Shown here piece by piece: positions 26,647 to 33,684 of a stretch of DNA of 36,740 nt. The DNA comes from Jiangella rhizosphaerae (GTDB lineage Bacteria; Actinomycetota; Actinomycetes; Jiangellales; Jiangellaceae), in contig NZ_QUAL01000440.1 in assembly GCF_003579925.1 (NCBI RefSeq), forward strand, positions 1 through 36,740. The letters run 5' to 3'. Every line of letters starts with the position of its first letter. The first letter of the stretch is position 1. The notes under the pieces are model-generated. The model did not search any database, was not told where the DNA came from, and was given only the letters and a program-made list of their open reading frames with translations. A program made the position numbers and the translations under genes.

Positions 26647-27372
26647 GTGGCTCAGGGGGACCAACTCACGCGACTGACGGCGCTGCCGCGGCCGCCGAGC
26701 CTGCACGAGTCCGTGCAGACAGCGCTGCGCGACTACATCCTCACCAACGGACTGCGCGCGGGCGACGGCCTACCGGCCGAGGGCGCGCTGGCCCAGCAGC
26801 TCGGCGTCAGCCGCAACTCCGTCCGCGAGGCGGTCAAGGGGCTGGTGTCCCTCGGCATCCTCGAGACCCGGCGCGGCAGCGGCGTGTTCGTCAAGGACTT
26901 CTCGCTGTCCCTGCTCATCGACAACCTCCCGTTCAACCTGCTGTTCGACTACAGCGAGCTGGCCGACCTGCTGGAGGTGCGCCGCGCCGTCGAGAACGAC
27001 CTCATCGAGCGGGCGGTGCGGAACATGAGCGACCGCACCCGGTCCGAGCTCGAGCAGATCCTCAGCGAGATGAAGGAGAAGTCCGAGCGGGGCGCCGACG
27101 TCCTCGACGAGGACCGCCGGTTCCACCGCACGTTGTTCGCCGACGCCGGCAACGCCGTCGCGCTCAAGCTGCTCGACGCGTTCTGGCTGACTATGAGCCG
27201 TGCGGTCGCTCAGCGCGCGGAGATCGCCGACGACCGCCCCGCCGACACCTACCGGCAGCACGACGCCATCTACCAGGCGGTGCTCGGAGGCGACGTCGCG
27301 GCCGTGCACGACGCCCTGTCCGACCACTACGACCCCATCCTGAGCCGCCTGGACCGCACCGGGCCGCTCTAG
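26647..27372 (+). CDS. GntR-family regulator, FadR/FCD subfamily
   Basis: A 241-residue repressor. The N-terminal winged HTH (about residues 15-80: VQTALRDYILTNGLRAGDGLPAEGALAQQLGVSRNSVREAVKGLVSLGILETRRGSGVFV) is joined to an all-helical FCD ligand domain with RRFHRTLFADAGN and YRQHDAIYQAVLGGDVAAVHDALSDHY, whose Asp/His residues normally hold a metal. FCD regulators commonly sense uronates, aldonates or other acids. The GTG at 26647 has AGGAG 7 nt upstream. It lies directly before a beta-helix gene and a lyase gene, so control of polysaccharide degradation is likely. A terminator hairpin follows. Confidence 0.93.
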   Translation: MAQGDQLTRLTALPRPPSLHESVQTALRDYILTNGLRAGDGLPAEGALAQQLGVSRNSVREAVKGLVSLGILETRRGSGVFVKDFSLSLLIDNLPFNLLFDYSELADLLEVRRAVENDLIERAVRNMSDRTRSELEQILSEMKEKSERGADVLDEDRRFHRTLFADAGNAVALKLLDAFWLTMSRAVAQRAEIADDRPADTYRQHDAIYQAVLGGDVAAVHDALSDHYDPILSRLDRTGPL

Positions 27373-27394
27373 CTCGTCTCCGCTGCGCCTCCGG

Positions 27395-27419
27395 GCGCGG
27401 ACCCCGTCGTGGTCCGCGC
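27395..27419 (+). terminator. Hairpin after GntR gene
   Basis: GCGCGGACC (27395-27403), loop CCGTCGT, GGTCCGCGC (27411-27419): a perfect 9-bp stem 22 bp after the stop. No T-tract. It separates the regulator from the beta-helix gene. Confidence 0.6.
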
Positions 27420-27471
27420 TCCGCTGCACCCTGCTCTCTTCCGTTCGCACCGTTGCCTTCGAGGAGTTGCC

Positions 27472-29280
27472 ATGTCCGTGTCGCCGTTGACCCGACGTTC
27501 GTTGCTGGGAGCCGCCGGAGCCGGAGCCGTGGGCGTCGCCGCCGCGGTGCCGTCGTCGGCCGCCGATCCGGCCGGCAGCGAGGCGCTGACCGTGCCGTCG
27601 CGGGCGGCCGCGGAGCAGATGGTCGTCAACGGGCGGGTGCGGGCGCTGCGCACGTGCGGCTACGCGGCGGCCGGCGACGGCGGTGGCGCGCTGTACCGCC
27701 GTCTCGACGCCGCGCCGGCCGAGCCGGACCGCTGGCATCTGCGCACCCGCGACGGCGCGTGGTGGGAGCTGGCCGACGACGTCGTGTCGGTGAAGGCGCT
27801 CGGCGCGGTCGGCGACTACGACCTCGAGTCCGGCACCGGGACCGACGACACCGCGGCACTGCAGGCCGCGGCCCGGCGGGGCGGCACGGTGTACGTGCCC
27901 GGCACCGACGGCGCGTACCTGACGACCGACTCGATCAGCCTGCTGGTCGACGGCACGCACTGGTTCGGCGACGGGCTGCGCTCGCGGATCACGCTGGTGT
28001 CGGGGCCGGGCGGAGCCGGCGAGCTGCTGGGCATCCACGGCGCGGCGCCGTCCACGCCGGCCGGGCCGCCACAGCGCTTCGTGCAGGGCGTCCGGGTGAG
28101 CGGGCTGCACCTCGACACCAGCAACGGGTCCAACGACAACGGCCTCGGCGGCTCGTTCTGCCGCGACGTGCAGATCGACAACCTCTACTTCTCGCGCATC
28201 GGGCGCAAGGCGCTGACCTTCCAGTACCACTGTGCCAACATCCGCTGCCGCGACGTGACGGTGTACGAGGCGGCCACCGAGCCGCGGTCGACGTTCGCCG
28301 TCATCAGCATCGAGGGCCAGACCGCGGGCGTCGACCTCAGCTACTACCCCGGCGGCACGACGCGTACCGAGGACCTCGGCGGCACGGACGTCCACGACAT
28401 CACCTTCAGCGACATCACCTGCCACTCGACCGGCTACAACTACGTGGTCGTCTCCAACGCGCACCGGGTCCGGTTCGAGGGCCTCGCGCTCGGCGACACC
28501 GCCGGCGCCGGGTCGTTCGTCATCTTCACCCGCAAGGTCTGGGACAGCCACGTCCGCGGCGTGCGCGGCGGGAACACGGCGCGCCGCTTCCTCGAGATCG
28601 GCGAGCAGGCCGACTCCTGCACCTTCGAGGACTTCCGGTTCGGCGCCACCACCGGCACCGGCGCCGACGGCCGGGCGATCCGCATCGGCGGCACCCGCAT
28701 CCGCGTCGCCGACGGCTCGTTCCGGCACGGCAACGCGACGACGCTCGAGGCGATCCTGGTGGCCGGCGCCGACGCCACCATCACCGGCCTGCACGTCAGC
28801 GAGTGCGCGTCGCGGTACGTGCTCAACGCGCCGCCGGCCGGTGTCCGGCTGAAGCTCACCGACTCCACGTTCGTCTCCTCGGCCGGCGCGGCGTTCCGGA
28901 TCAAGGGCGACCACGCCCAGCTGTCAGGCAACCACTTCCGCACCCCGGCCGGGCCGTTCGCCGGGCGGTTCGAGGGCCCCGGCAACGTGTTCACCGGCAA
29001 CGACGTGGCCGGCGCGGCTCCCGGCCGCCTGGTGGTCACCGCCGAGGCGTCCGTCATCGCGACCCAGAACACGTTCGAGACCGGCGCGACGATGACGTTC
29101 GACGGCGGCAGCCTCTACGCCAGCGCCGCGTACGGCAACATCGGCCTCACCGGCCCGGCGCCGAACCTGCTGCCGCTGGCCGGCGGTGCGCTGCACGCCG
29201 ACGGCTCCGGCGTCCTGCGGATCAAGGGCTCCCGGTTCACGTCCGACACCGACGGTGTGGCGGTCGGCACGCAGGCATGA
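27472..29280 (+). CDS. Tat-exported right-handed beta-helix protein
   Basis: A 602-residue secreted protein. The N terminus SPLTRRSLLGAAGAGAVGVAAAVPSSAA is a Tat signal with the twin Arg. Near residue 105 VSVKALGAVGDYDLESGTGTDDTAALQAAA is the start of a pectate-lyase_3 / tailspike-type beta-helix. The rest is rich in short strand repeats with Asn/Asp turns (VHDITFSDITCHSTGYNYVVVSNAHRVRFEGLAL). Such folds include pectate lyases, epimerases and glycosidases acting on acidic polymers; I cannot assign a catalytic site. ATG 27472 has GAGGAG 5 nt upstream. Its position between the GntR gene and the heparinase-like gene suggests a role in the same degradation route. Confidence 0.8.
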   Translation: MSVSPLTRRSLLGAAGAGAVGVAAAVPSSAADPAGSEALTVPSRAAAEQMVVNGRVRALRTCGYAAAGDGGGALYRRLDAAPAEPDRWHLRTRDGAWWELADDVVSVKALGAVGDYDLESGTGTDDTAALQAAARRGGTVYVPGTDGAYLTTDSISLLVDGTHWFGDGLRSRITLVSGPGGAGELLGIHGAAPSTPAGPPQRFVQGVRVSGLHLDTSNGSNDNGLGGSFCRDVQIDNLYFSRIGRKALTFQYHCANIRCRDVTVYEAATEPRSTFAVISIEGQTAGVDLSYYPGGTTRTEDLGGTDVHDITFSDITCHSTGYNYVVVSNAHRVRFEGLALGDTAGAGSFVIFTRKVWDSHVRGVRGGNTARRFLEIGEQADSCTFEDFRFGATTGTGADGRAIRIGGTRIRVADGSFRHGNATTLEAILVAGADATITGLHVSECASRYVLNAPPAGVRLKLTDSTFVSSAGAAFRIKGDHAQLSGNHFRTPAGPFAGRFEGPGNVFTGNDVAGAAPGRLVVTAEASVIATQNTFETGATMTFDGGSLYASAAYGNIGLTGPAPNLLPLAGGALHADGSGVLRIKGSRFTSDTDGVAVGTQA

Positions 29281-29304
29281 TCGGCTGCGCCGCTCGTTCT
29301 GTCC

Positions 29305-29342
29305 GACCCCCTGGTTACCATTTACATCGTCACTAGGGGGTC
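29305..29342. promoter_or_regulatory. Nested inverted repeats before heparinase gene
   Basis: Outer arms GACCCCCT (29305-29312) and AGGGGGTC (29335-29342) enclose an inner TGGT-T-ACCA (29312-29320). The right outer arm contains the AGGGGG ribosome binding site (29335-29340) of the next gene, so an RNA hairpin could hide it. The inner motif resembles a FadR/GntR-type half-site pair and could be bound by the nearby GntR protein. Confidence 0.5.
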
Positions 29343-29346
29343 ACCG

Positions 29347-31317
29347 ATGTCGCTGGTCAAGGTACGCCGGCTCCATGCCGTCGTGGGCGTGGTCGCGCTC
29401 GCCGTCATCACCGCCGGGCTCACCACGCCGGCCGCCGGCGAGCCCGCTCCCGCCGCCGCGTCCGAACCGGGGGCCGGCATCGAGGTCCTGCCCGATCTGC
29501 CGGAACCCGGCGTTGCGCAGTTCGTGCCCGGCCGCAGCAACGTCGTCGAGCCGGTGGCGGCGCCGGCCCGCGACATGGAACGGCTGTCGTCCGAGCGCGC
29601 GTCCGGCAGCTACACCTGCCCGGGCTTCGGCACCATCGACGATCCCAACCCACTGGCCAACCTCTACCGCGACGTCTTCACCTGGGGTTCCTTCGCCCCG
29701 TACCGCGTCGGCAACGGCAGCGGGAACATCAACTGGCGCGCCAACCCCTACAACAACCCGAGCTGGTACATGTGGCTGCACTCGCTGCGCTGGCTCGGGC
29801 AGGGCGTCATCGCGGCCAGCCTCGGCGACCGCACCGCCATGGACCGCGTCGCCACCGTCATCCGCGACTGGGTCAACGACAACCCGTACTCCTGGCACGG
29901 CGACATCGGGGCCTACGAGGCCACCCGCTACCGCACCAACGTCATCATCTGCACACGGCAGGCCATCCTGTCCGGCCTCGGCGCCACGAGCCTGCCCAGC
30001 AAGTACGCCTGGATCGACCCCGTCCTGCGCGAGCACGCCAAGTTCCTGGTCAACCACTGGAGCGGCGCCTGGAACCACGGCACCGAGGAGAGCCTCGCGC
30101 TGTTCGGCGTCGGCTGCACGGTCAACCGCACCGACTACAAGCAGCTCGCCCAGGAGCGCCTGGCCGCCGGCATCACCACCTCCATCGACAAGCAGGGGTC
30201 CACGAACGAGCAGTCCACGGCGTACGCGCAGTTCAACTACGCGCTCTGGGGCCGGGTGTCCGAGGTGCTGCGCCAGTGCGGCGGCAACCCGGGCTCGACC
30301 ATCGACCAACGCCGCGCCCTGATGGCCGTCTGGCTGGCCACGGCGACGACCTCGCTGGGCCGGCTCCACCAGATCGGCGACTCCGAGCTGATCAAGACCT
30401 ATCCGTACGCGGGTACGCCGATGGAGTACGCGGCCACGCTCGGGCAGAGCGGCCCGCGCCCGCCGCGCCGGGTCGGCGTCTACGACGCCGGCTACATCTT
30501 CGGCCGCACCGGCTGGGGCCAGACCCGTCCGTTCCGGGGCGAGTCGACCTACAGCATCCGGTACGGCCCGGCCCGCGCGGTGCACGGCCACAGCGACCAC
30601 ATGGCCGTCACCTACACCGCACGCGGGCGCGACATCCTCATCGACAGCGGGCACGCCGGCTACCAGAACGACGCCTGGCGGGCCTGGGCGCGCAGCCCGT
30701 TCGCCCACGGCACGCTGACCGTTCCGACGGCCACCGACCGCGCCGCGGCGACCCGGATGAACCGGCACGTGCTGGAGCCGATGTCCGACTTCTTCGAGTT
30801 CAGCGACAACCCCGCCACGGGGGTCTACCGCACCCGCGGCGTCCTGTTCCTGCGCGACCCCGACCTCATCGTCACCCTCGACCAGGGGTCGTCGTCGAAG
30901 GCGCAGCAGTACCAGACCATGTGGCACCTGCCCTCCGACCAGACGGCGACCATCTACTCGCGGTCGACGGTCGTCGCCCAGGCGCCCGGCGACTCCACGA
31001 AGACGATCCTGTTCCAGATCCCGTACCGGCAGAGCCTGCCGCGGGGCGCGGCACTGGTGAAGCGGGGGCAGACGAGCCCCATCCAGGGCTGGCACTACCC
31101 GACCATCTTCACCCGCAAGGCCGCGCCGACGGTCCAGTTCGTGCGGTCGGGCACGTCGGCCTACATCCTGTCCTTCGTCGTGCCCATTCGCACGTCCGGT
31201 TCGGTGAAGTACACCACCGGCTGGTCCGGCTCGACGTTCGTCGTCAACCTCGACGTCGGCGGCGTCAAGACGTCCATCGGGGTGACGGCCGGCGGGTCGC
31301 TGGTCCGGCGCTCGTAG
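29347..31317 (+). CDS. Secreted heparinase II/III-family polysaccharide lyase
   Basis: A 656-residue exported protein. A Sec-type signal (VVGVVALAVITAGLTTPAAG) is followed by an alpha-helical toroid domain with SWYMWLHSLRWLGQG, NHWSGAWNHGTEESLALF (N243-H244) and STNEQSTAYAQFNYALW (Y293). A beta-sandwich domain carries the hallmark VHGHSDHMAVTYTARGRDILIDSGHAGY (H413, H415, D417). These match the Asn/His/Tyr machinery of heparinase II/III-like lyases, which cleave uronate-containing polysaccharides by beta-elimination. The exact PL family and substrate (heparan-, alginate- or chondroitin-like) are not certain. ATG 29347 has AGGGGG 6 nt upstream, inside an inverted repeat. Confidence 0.88.
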   Translation: MSLVKVRRLHAVVGVVALAVITAGLTTPAAGEPAPAAASEPGAGIEVLPDLPEPGVAQFVPGRSNVVEPVAAPARDMERLSSERASGSYTCPGFGTIDDPNPLANLYRDVFTWGSFAPYRVGNGSGNINWRANPYNNPSWYMWLHSLRWLGQGVIAASLGDRTAMDRVATVIRDWVNDNPYSWHGDIGAYEATRYRTNVIICTRQAILSGLGATSLPSKYAWIDPVLREHAKFLVNHWSGAWNHGTEESLALFGVGCTVNRTDYKQLAQERLAAGITTSIDKQGSTNEQSTAYAQFNYALWGRVSEVLRQCGGNPGSTIDQRRALMAVWLATATTSLGRLHQIGDSELIKTYPYAGTPMEYAATLGQSGPRPPRRVGVYDAGYIFGRTGWGQTRPFRGESTYSIRYGPARAVHGHSDHMAVTYTARGRDILIDSGHAGYQNDAWRAWARSPFAHGTLTVPTATDRAAATRMNRHVLEPMSDFFEFSDNPATGVYRTRGVLFLRDPDLIVTLDQGSSSKAQQYQTMWHLPSDQTATIYSRSTVVAQAPGDSTKTILFQIPYRQSLPRGAALVKRGQTSPIQGWHYPTIFTRKAAPTVQFVRSGTSAYILSFVVPIRTSGSVKYTTGWSGSTFVVNLDVGGVKTSIGVTAGGSLVRRS

Positions 31318-31323
31318 CGGGCG

Positions 31324-31347
31324 CGTCGCCGGCCGGGTTCGGCGACG
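31324..31347 (+). terminator. Hairpin after heparinase-like gene
   Basis: CGTCGCCG (31324-31331), loop GCCGGGTT, CGGCGACG (31340-31347): a perfect 8-bp stem 6 bp after the stop. No T-tract. Confidence 0.55.
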
Positions 31348-31381
31348 GTCGGCGATTGTCCCCTGGAAGGTCGCGGACGCG

Positions 31382-31390
31382 TGCTAGCCT
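31382..31390 (+). promoter_or_regulatory. Extended -10 promoter for lipoprotein gene
   Basis: TGC-TAGCCT forms an extended -10 element, 39 bp before the ATG at 31430. No clear -35. Confidence 0.4.
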
Positions 31391-31429
31391 GCCGCGCGGT
31401 TCTGCCCCCTTCCTGCTGGGACGTCGCCC

Positions 31430-32062
31430 ATGTCGTGCTCGTTCGTCCGCCGCGCCGCCGTGCTGTCCTCCGGCGTGGTCCTCGCCCTCACCGCGTCCGG
31501 CTGCGGTTCCTCCGACGACGATCCGTCCGCGGGCGAGACGGACGCGCCGGCCGCGACCTCGTCCGCGTCGTCGGAACCGTCCGCGGAGCCGGAGCCGTCT
31601 ACGGAGCCGGAGCCGTCGGACACGCCGAGCTCGACACCGCCGGAGACTCCCGCGGCGACGCCGACGGCCGCCGAGACGCCGGCGGCGCCGCCGAACGGCG
31701 CGGGCGGGTCGCCGGAGACCACCGAGGCGGCGATCGCGCGGTTCGAGACCTTCCTGCACGCGCTGGGCGCCAATGACGTCACCACCATGTGCGCGATCGC
31801 CGGGCCGGCCGCGGCACAGGCCGAGGCCGACGGCTTCGGGCCGTGCGAGTCGACGATGCCGATGATGGCCGGCATGCTGTCGGAGGAGCAGTCGGCGGCG
31901 CTGTCGACGGCCACCATCGACCCCGAACTGGTCGACGACAGCTCGCCCGGCCAGGTGGTCGTCCCGGCCGAGGCCATCGTCGCCGACGTCACCTTCACCG
32001 CCGACCAGCTCGGCGACACCGTGCTCGCCTACCAGGACGGCGACTGGTTCGTCGTCGACTGA
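31430..32062 (+). CDS. Secreted lipoprotein with Pro/Thr/Glu linker
   Basis: A 210-residue predicted lipoprotein. The signal peptide VRRAAVLSSGVVLALTASGCGS has a lipobox Cys at about residue 25. Residues about 30-92 are low complexity, rich in Ser, Pro, Glu and Thr with a repeated EPEPS unit. The C-terminal 110 residues look folded, with TTEAAIARFETFLHALGANDVTTMCAIAGPAAAQ, two Cys (MCAIAG and GPCEST) that could form a disulfide, and an ending QDGDWFVVD like NTF2/SnoaL-type or DUF4878-like modules. Function unknown. It may have its own promoter, and the next gene starts 4 bp after its stop. Confidence 0.75.
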   Translation: MSCSFVRRAAVLSSGVVLALTASGCGSSDDDPSAGETDAPAATSSASSEPSAEPEPSTEPEPSDTPSSTPPETPAATPTAAETPAAPPNGAGGSPETTEAAIARFETFLHALGANDVTTMCAIAGPAAAQAEADGFGPCESTMPMMAGMLSEEQSAALSTATIDPELVDDSSPGQVVVPAEAIVADVTFTADQLGDTVLAYQDGDWFVVD

Positions 32063-32066
32063 CGAC

Positions 32067-32504
32067 GTGACGCCACGGCACCGGCTGTTCCGCCTGGCGG
32101 TGACGTTCGCGGCCGGCAACCGCCCGGCCGTCGCGGACGACGCGATCGCGCTGGCCACCGACCTCCTCCTGAGCGGCGACGACCGGCCGGCCGTGGTCGA
32201 GCTGACGGCTCTGGCGCCCGGCACGTCGCGAACCGACGCGGCGCCGCTGATCGTCGGCCTGCTCGGCTCGTACGGAATCGAGGTGTCGGCGTGGCCGGAG
32301 CCGGCCGAGGCCCGAGCCCTGGCCGTGTACGCGTTCGCGCACGAGAGCCTGCCGTTCCCCGATTTTGACGCCGTCGTGCATGGCACCGAGGTCGGCGACG
32401 CCGGACTGGCGGACCTGCTGCGACGATGGGGGCTCGAGCTCGACCCGGCAGTCCGGGCCGGGCTCGAAGAGCGCATGCGGCACCTGCTGCGCGAGTCGGC
32501 CTAA
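32067..32504 (+). CDS. Hypothetical cytoplasmic protein
   Basis: A 145-residue mostly helical protein without signal or membrane segment, of no family I recognise. Visible blocks are LFRLAVTFAAGNRPAVADDAIALATDLLLSGDD, SRTDAAPLIVGLLGSYGIEV and LADLLRRWGLELDPAVRAGLEERMRHLL. GTG 32067 lies 4 bp after the lipoprotein stop, so the two are probably co-transcribed. Its TAA stop (32502-32504) overlaps the TAG stop (32501-32503, minus strand) of the convergent methyltransferase gene, an unusually tight junction. Coding bias and position support a real gene; the function is unknown. Confidence 0.65.
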   Translation: MTPRHRLFRLAVTFAAGNRPAVADDAIALATDLLLSGDDRPAVVELTALAPGTSRTDAAPLIVGLLGSYGIEVSAWPEPAEARALAVYAFAHESLPFPDFDAVVHGTEVGDAGLADLLRRWGLELDPAVRAGLEERMRHLLRESA

Positions 32505-33151
32505 CCGTCCTTGCGCGCGAGGAAGTAGGCGAACGATCGGCCCGCACCCTTCGGGTTGGGCTCGTCGAGCCGCGCGGTGACCGTCAGGCCGGCGTCGGCG
32601 ATCAGCGCGGCGATGCGCTCGCCCGGCAGCAGGAACCACTCGTACGAGACCGGGTGCCCGCCGTAGGCCTCAGCCGGCCGCAGGTGCTCGTCCGGACCGA
32701 GGTGGGTGCCCAGCAGCAGGTGGCCGCCGGGCGCGAGCACCCGCTGGAACTCGGCGAACACGGCGGGCAGGTGCTCGGGCGGGGTGTGGTGGGTGGAGAA
32801 GTGCGCGAGCAGCCCGCCCAGCCCGTCGTCGGGAAGGTCGAGCGCCGTCATGGACCCGACGCTGAACCGCAGCTCCGGATGAGCGGCGCGGGCCAGCTCG
32901 ACCATGCGCGGTGAGAGGTCGACGCCGGAGATGTCGAGACCGTGGCCGGCCAGCTCCGCCGTCAGCCCGCCCGGCCCGCACCCGACGTCGACGACCGGGC
33001 CCTTACTCTCGGCCAGCACGATCTCGGCGAACGCCCGCATCATGGCATGGCCCAGCGGGCCGAGCCGGGACGGCGGGAAGCGCTCGGCGAAGGTGTCGGC
33101 GACGGTGTCGTAGGACGTGCTGACGGCGGCGAGGAAGGCGGGTTCGGTCAC
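32501..33151 (-). CDS. SAM-dependent methyltransferase
   Basis: A 216-residue class I methyltransferase. Motif I VVDVGCGPGGLTAEL (about residues 51-65), motif II ISGVDLSPRMVELAR, then LRFSVGSMTALDLPDDGLGGLLAHFSTHHTPPEHLPAVFAEFQRVLAPGGHLLLGTH are the Methyltransf_11/25 pattern. The substrate is unknown. The C-terminal region (PVSYEWFLLPGERIAALIADAGLTV) is typical of small-molecule methyltransferases. GTG 33151 lies 10 bp after the stop of the preceding minus-strand gene, and TAGCTT 7 nt upstream (33159-33164) predicts a leaderless mRNA as an alternative to co-transcription; that box includes the upstream TAG stop. Confidence 0.9.
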   Translation of the reverse strand: MTEPAFLAAVSTSYDTVADTFAERFPPSRLGPLGHAMMRAFAEIVLAESKGPVVDVGCGPGGLTAELAGHGLDISGVDLSPRMVELARAAHPELRFSVGSMTALDLPDDGLGGLLAHFSTHHTPPEHLPAVFAEFQRVLAPGGHLLLGTHLGPDEHLRPAEAYGGHPVSYEWFLLPGERIAALIADAGLTVTARLDEPNPKGAGRSFAYFLARKDG

Positions 33152-33158
33152 CCGGCCG

Positions 33159-33164
33159 AAGCTA
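33159..33164 (-). promoter_or_regulatory. -10 box overlapping a stop codon
   Basis: TAGCTT on the minus strand lies 7 nt before the methyltransferase GTG. Its first three bases are the TAG stop of the upstream gene. Confidence 0.4.
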
Positions 33165-33536
33165 GCCGCCCCCACCGACAGCCTCGCCCGGCAGCAGAGT
33201 CGGCAGCAGCCGTTGGAGCGCGGCCGCCTGCTGACGCAGCCGCGTGCGGACGAGCGCGGGCGAGTGCGCGTTCGACGGGACGTCCTGCGCCGGTCCGCAG
33301 CCGGCCGCGGTATAGAGATCGGCCAGCGACTGGCGGCGATCGCCGCGGACCACGACCGTGCCGAGCTCCGGCTCGCGGCCACCGTGATGGCCGATCTCGA
33401 TGTGCAGGCCCATGCGGTGATACGCGATGCCATCGGAGATCCGCTCGGGCCCCTCGAACCCGGCGGCGAGCAGGAACGTGAAGAGCGCCGGCCCCTCCTC
33501 GTGGACCAGTTCGACCAGACCCGTGCGACGGCGCAT
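33162..33536 (-). CDS. Hypothetical protein, His-rich central segment
   Basis: A 124-residue soluble protein of no family I recognise. It has RTGLVELVHEEGPALFTFLLAAGFEGPERISDGIAYHRMGLHIEIGHHGGREPELGTVVVRGDRRQSLADLYTAAGCG, then a helical C terminus (SPALVRTRLRQQAAALQRLLPTLL) ending in a Gly run. The first half looks like an alpha/beta domain. The ATG at 33536 is chosen; a GTG about 21 bp upstream is an alternative. It is followed after 10 bp by the methyltransferase gene and is divergent from the PL8 gene, whose two palindromic sites lie in the gap, so it could share that regulation. Confidence 0.65.
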   Translation of the reverse strand: MRRRTGLVELVHEEGPALFTFLLAAGFEGPERISDGIAYHRMGLHIEIGHHGGREPELGTVVVRGDRRQSLADLYTAAGCGPAQDVPSNAHSPALVRTRLRQQAAALQRLLPTLLPGEAVGGGG

Positions 33537-33607
33537 CCGTCCATCATCGGCCCGCACCCGCGGAGATCTCCACGATGACGTACAGGAAGGCGAACGACTC
33601 CGGTCGA

Positions 33608-33625
33608 CGGGCAAGCGCTTGCCCG
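33608..33625. promoter_or_regulatory. 18-bp LacI-type palindrome
   Basis: CGGGCAAGCGCTTGCCCG is a perfect palindrome with the AAGCGCTT core seen in carbohydrate LacI-family operators. It lies 59 bp before the PL8 start and 71 bp from the divergent gene. The regulator is not adjacent; the LacI protein at 1936-2994 has its own, different palindrome. Confidence 0.75.
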
Positions 33626-33657
33626 CGGGCGATTCGTCTGTTTGACTCCGCTCTGTC

Positions 33658-33669
33658 AGGTCTAGACCT
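33658..33669. promoter_or_regulatory. HutC/DasR-like palindrome at PL8 promoter
   Basis: The perfect palindrome AGGTCTAGACCT contains GTCTAGAC, which fits the HutC-subfamily GntR core GTnTAnAC. Bases 33656-33671 match 13 of 16 positions of the DasR site as I recall it (ACTGGTCTAGACCACT). It overlaps a weak -10 (TAGACC, 33663-33668) with TTGACT at 33642-33647 as -35, and ends 15 bp before the GTG. Confidence 0.65.
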
Positions 33670-33684
33670 CTGCGAGGAGGACCC

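Noticed and set aside
26586-29336. A 916-codon plus-strand frame across the GntR and beta-helix genes
   Set aside because: It is an Arg/Ala/Pro-rich frame-shifted reading of two recognisable genes.
31560-31710. Repetitive DNA that could be a tandem-repeat or CRISPR-like element
   Set aside because: It is the coding sequence of the Pro/Ser/Glu/Thr linker of the lipoprotein; units are short and irregular.
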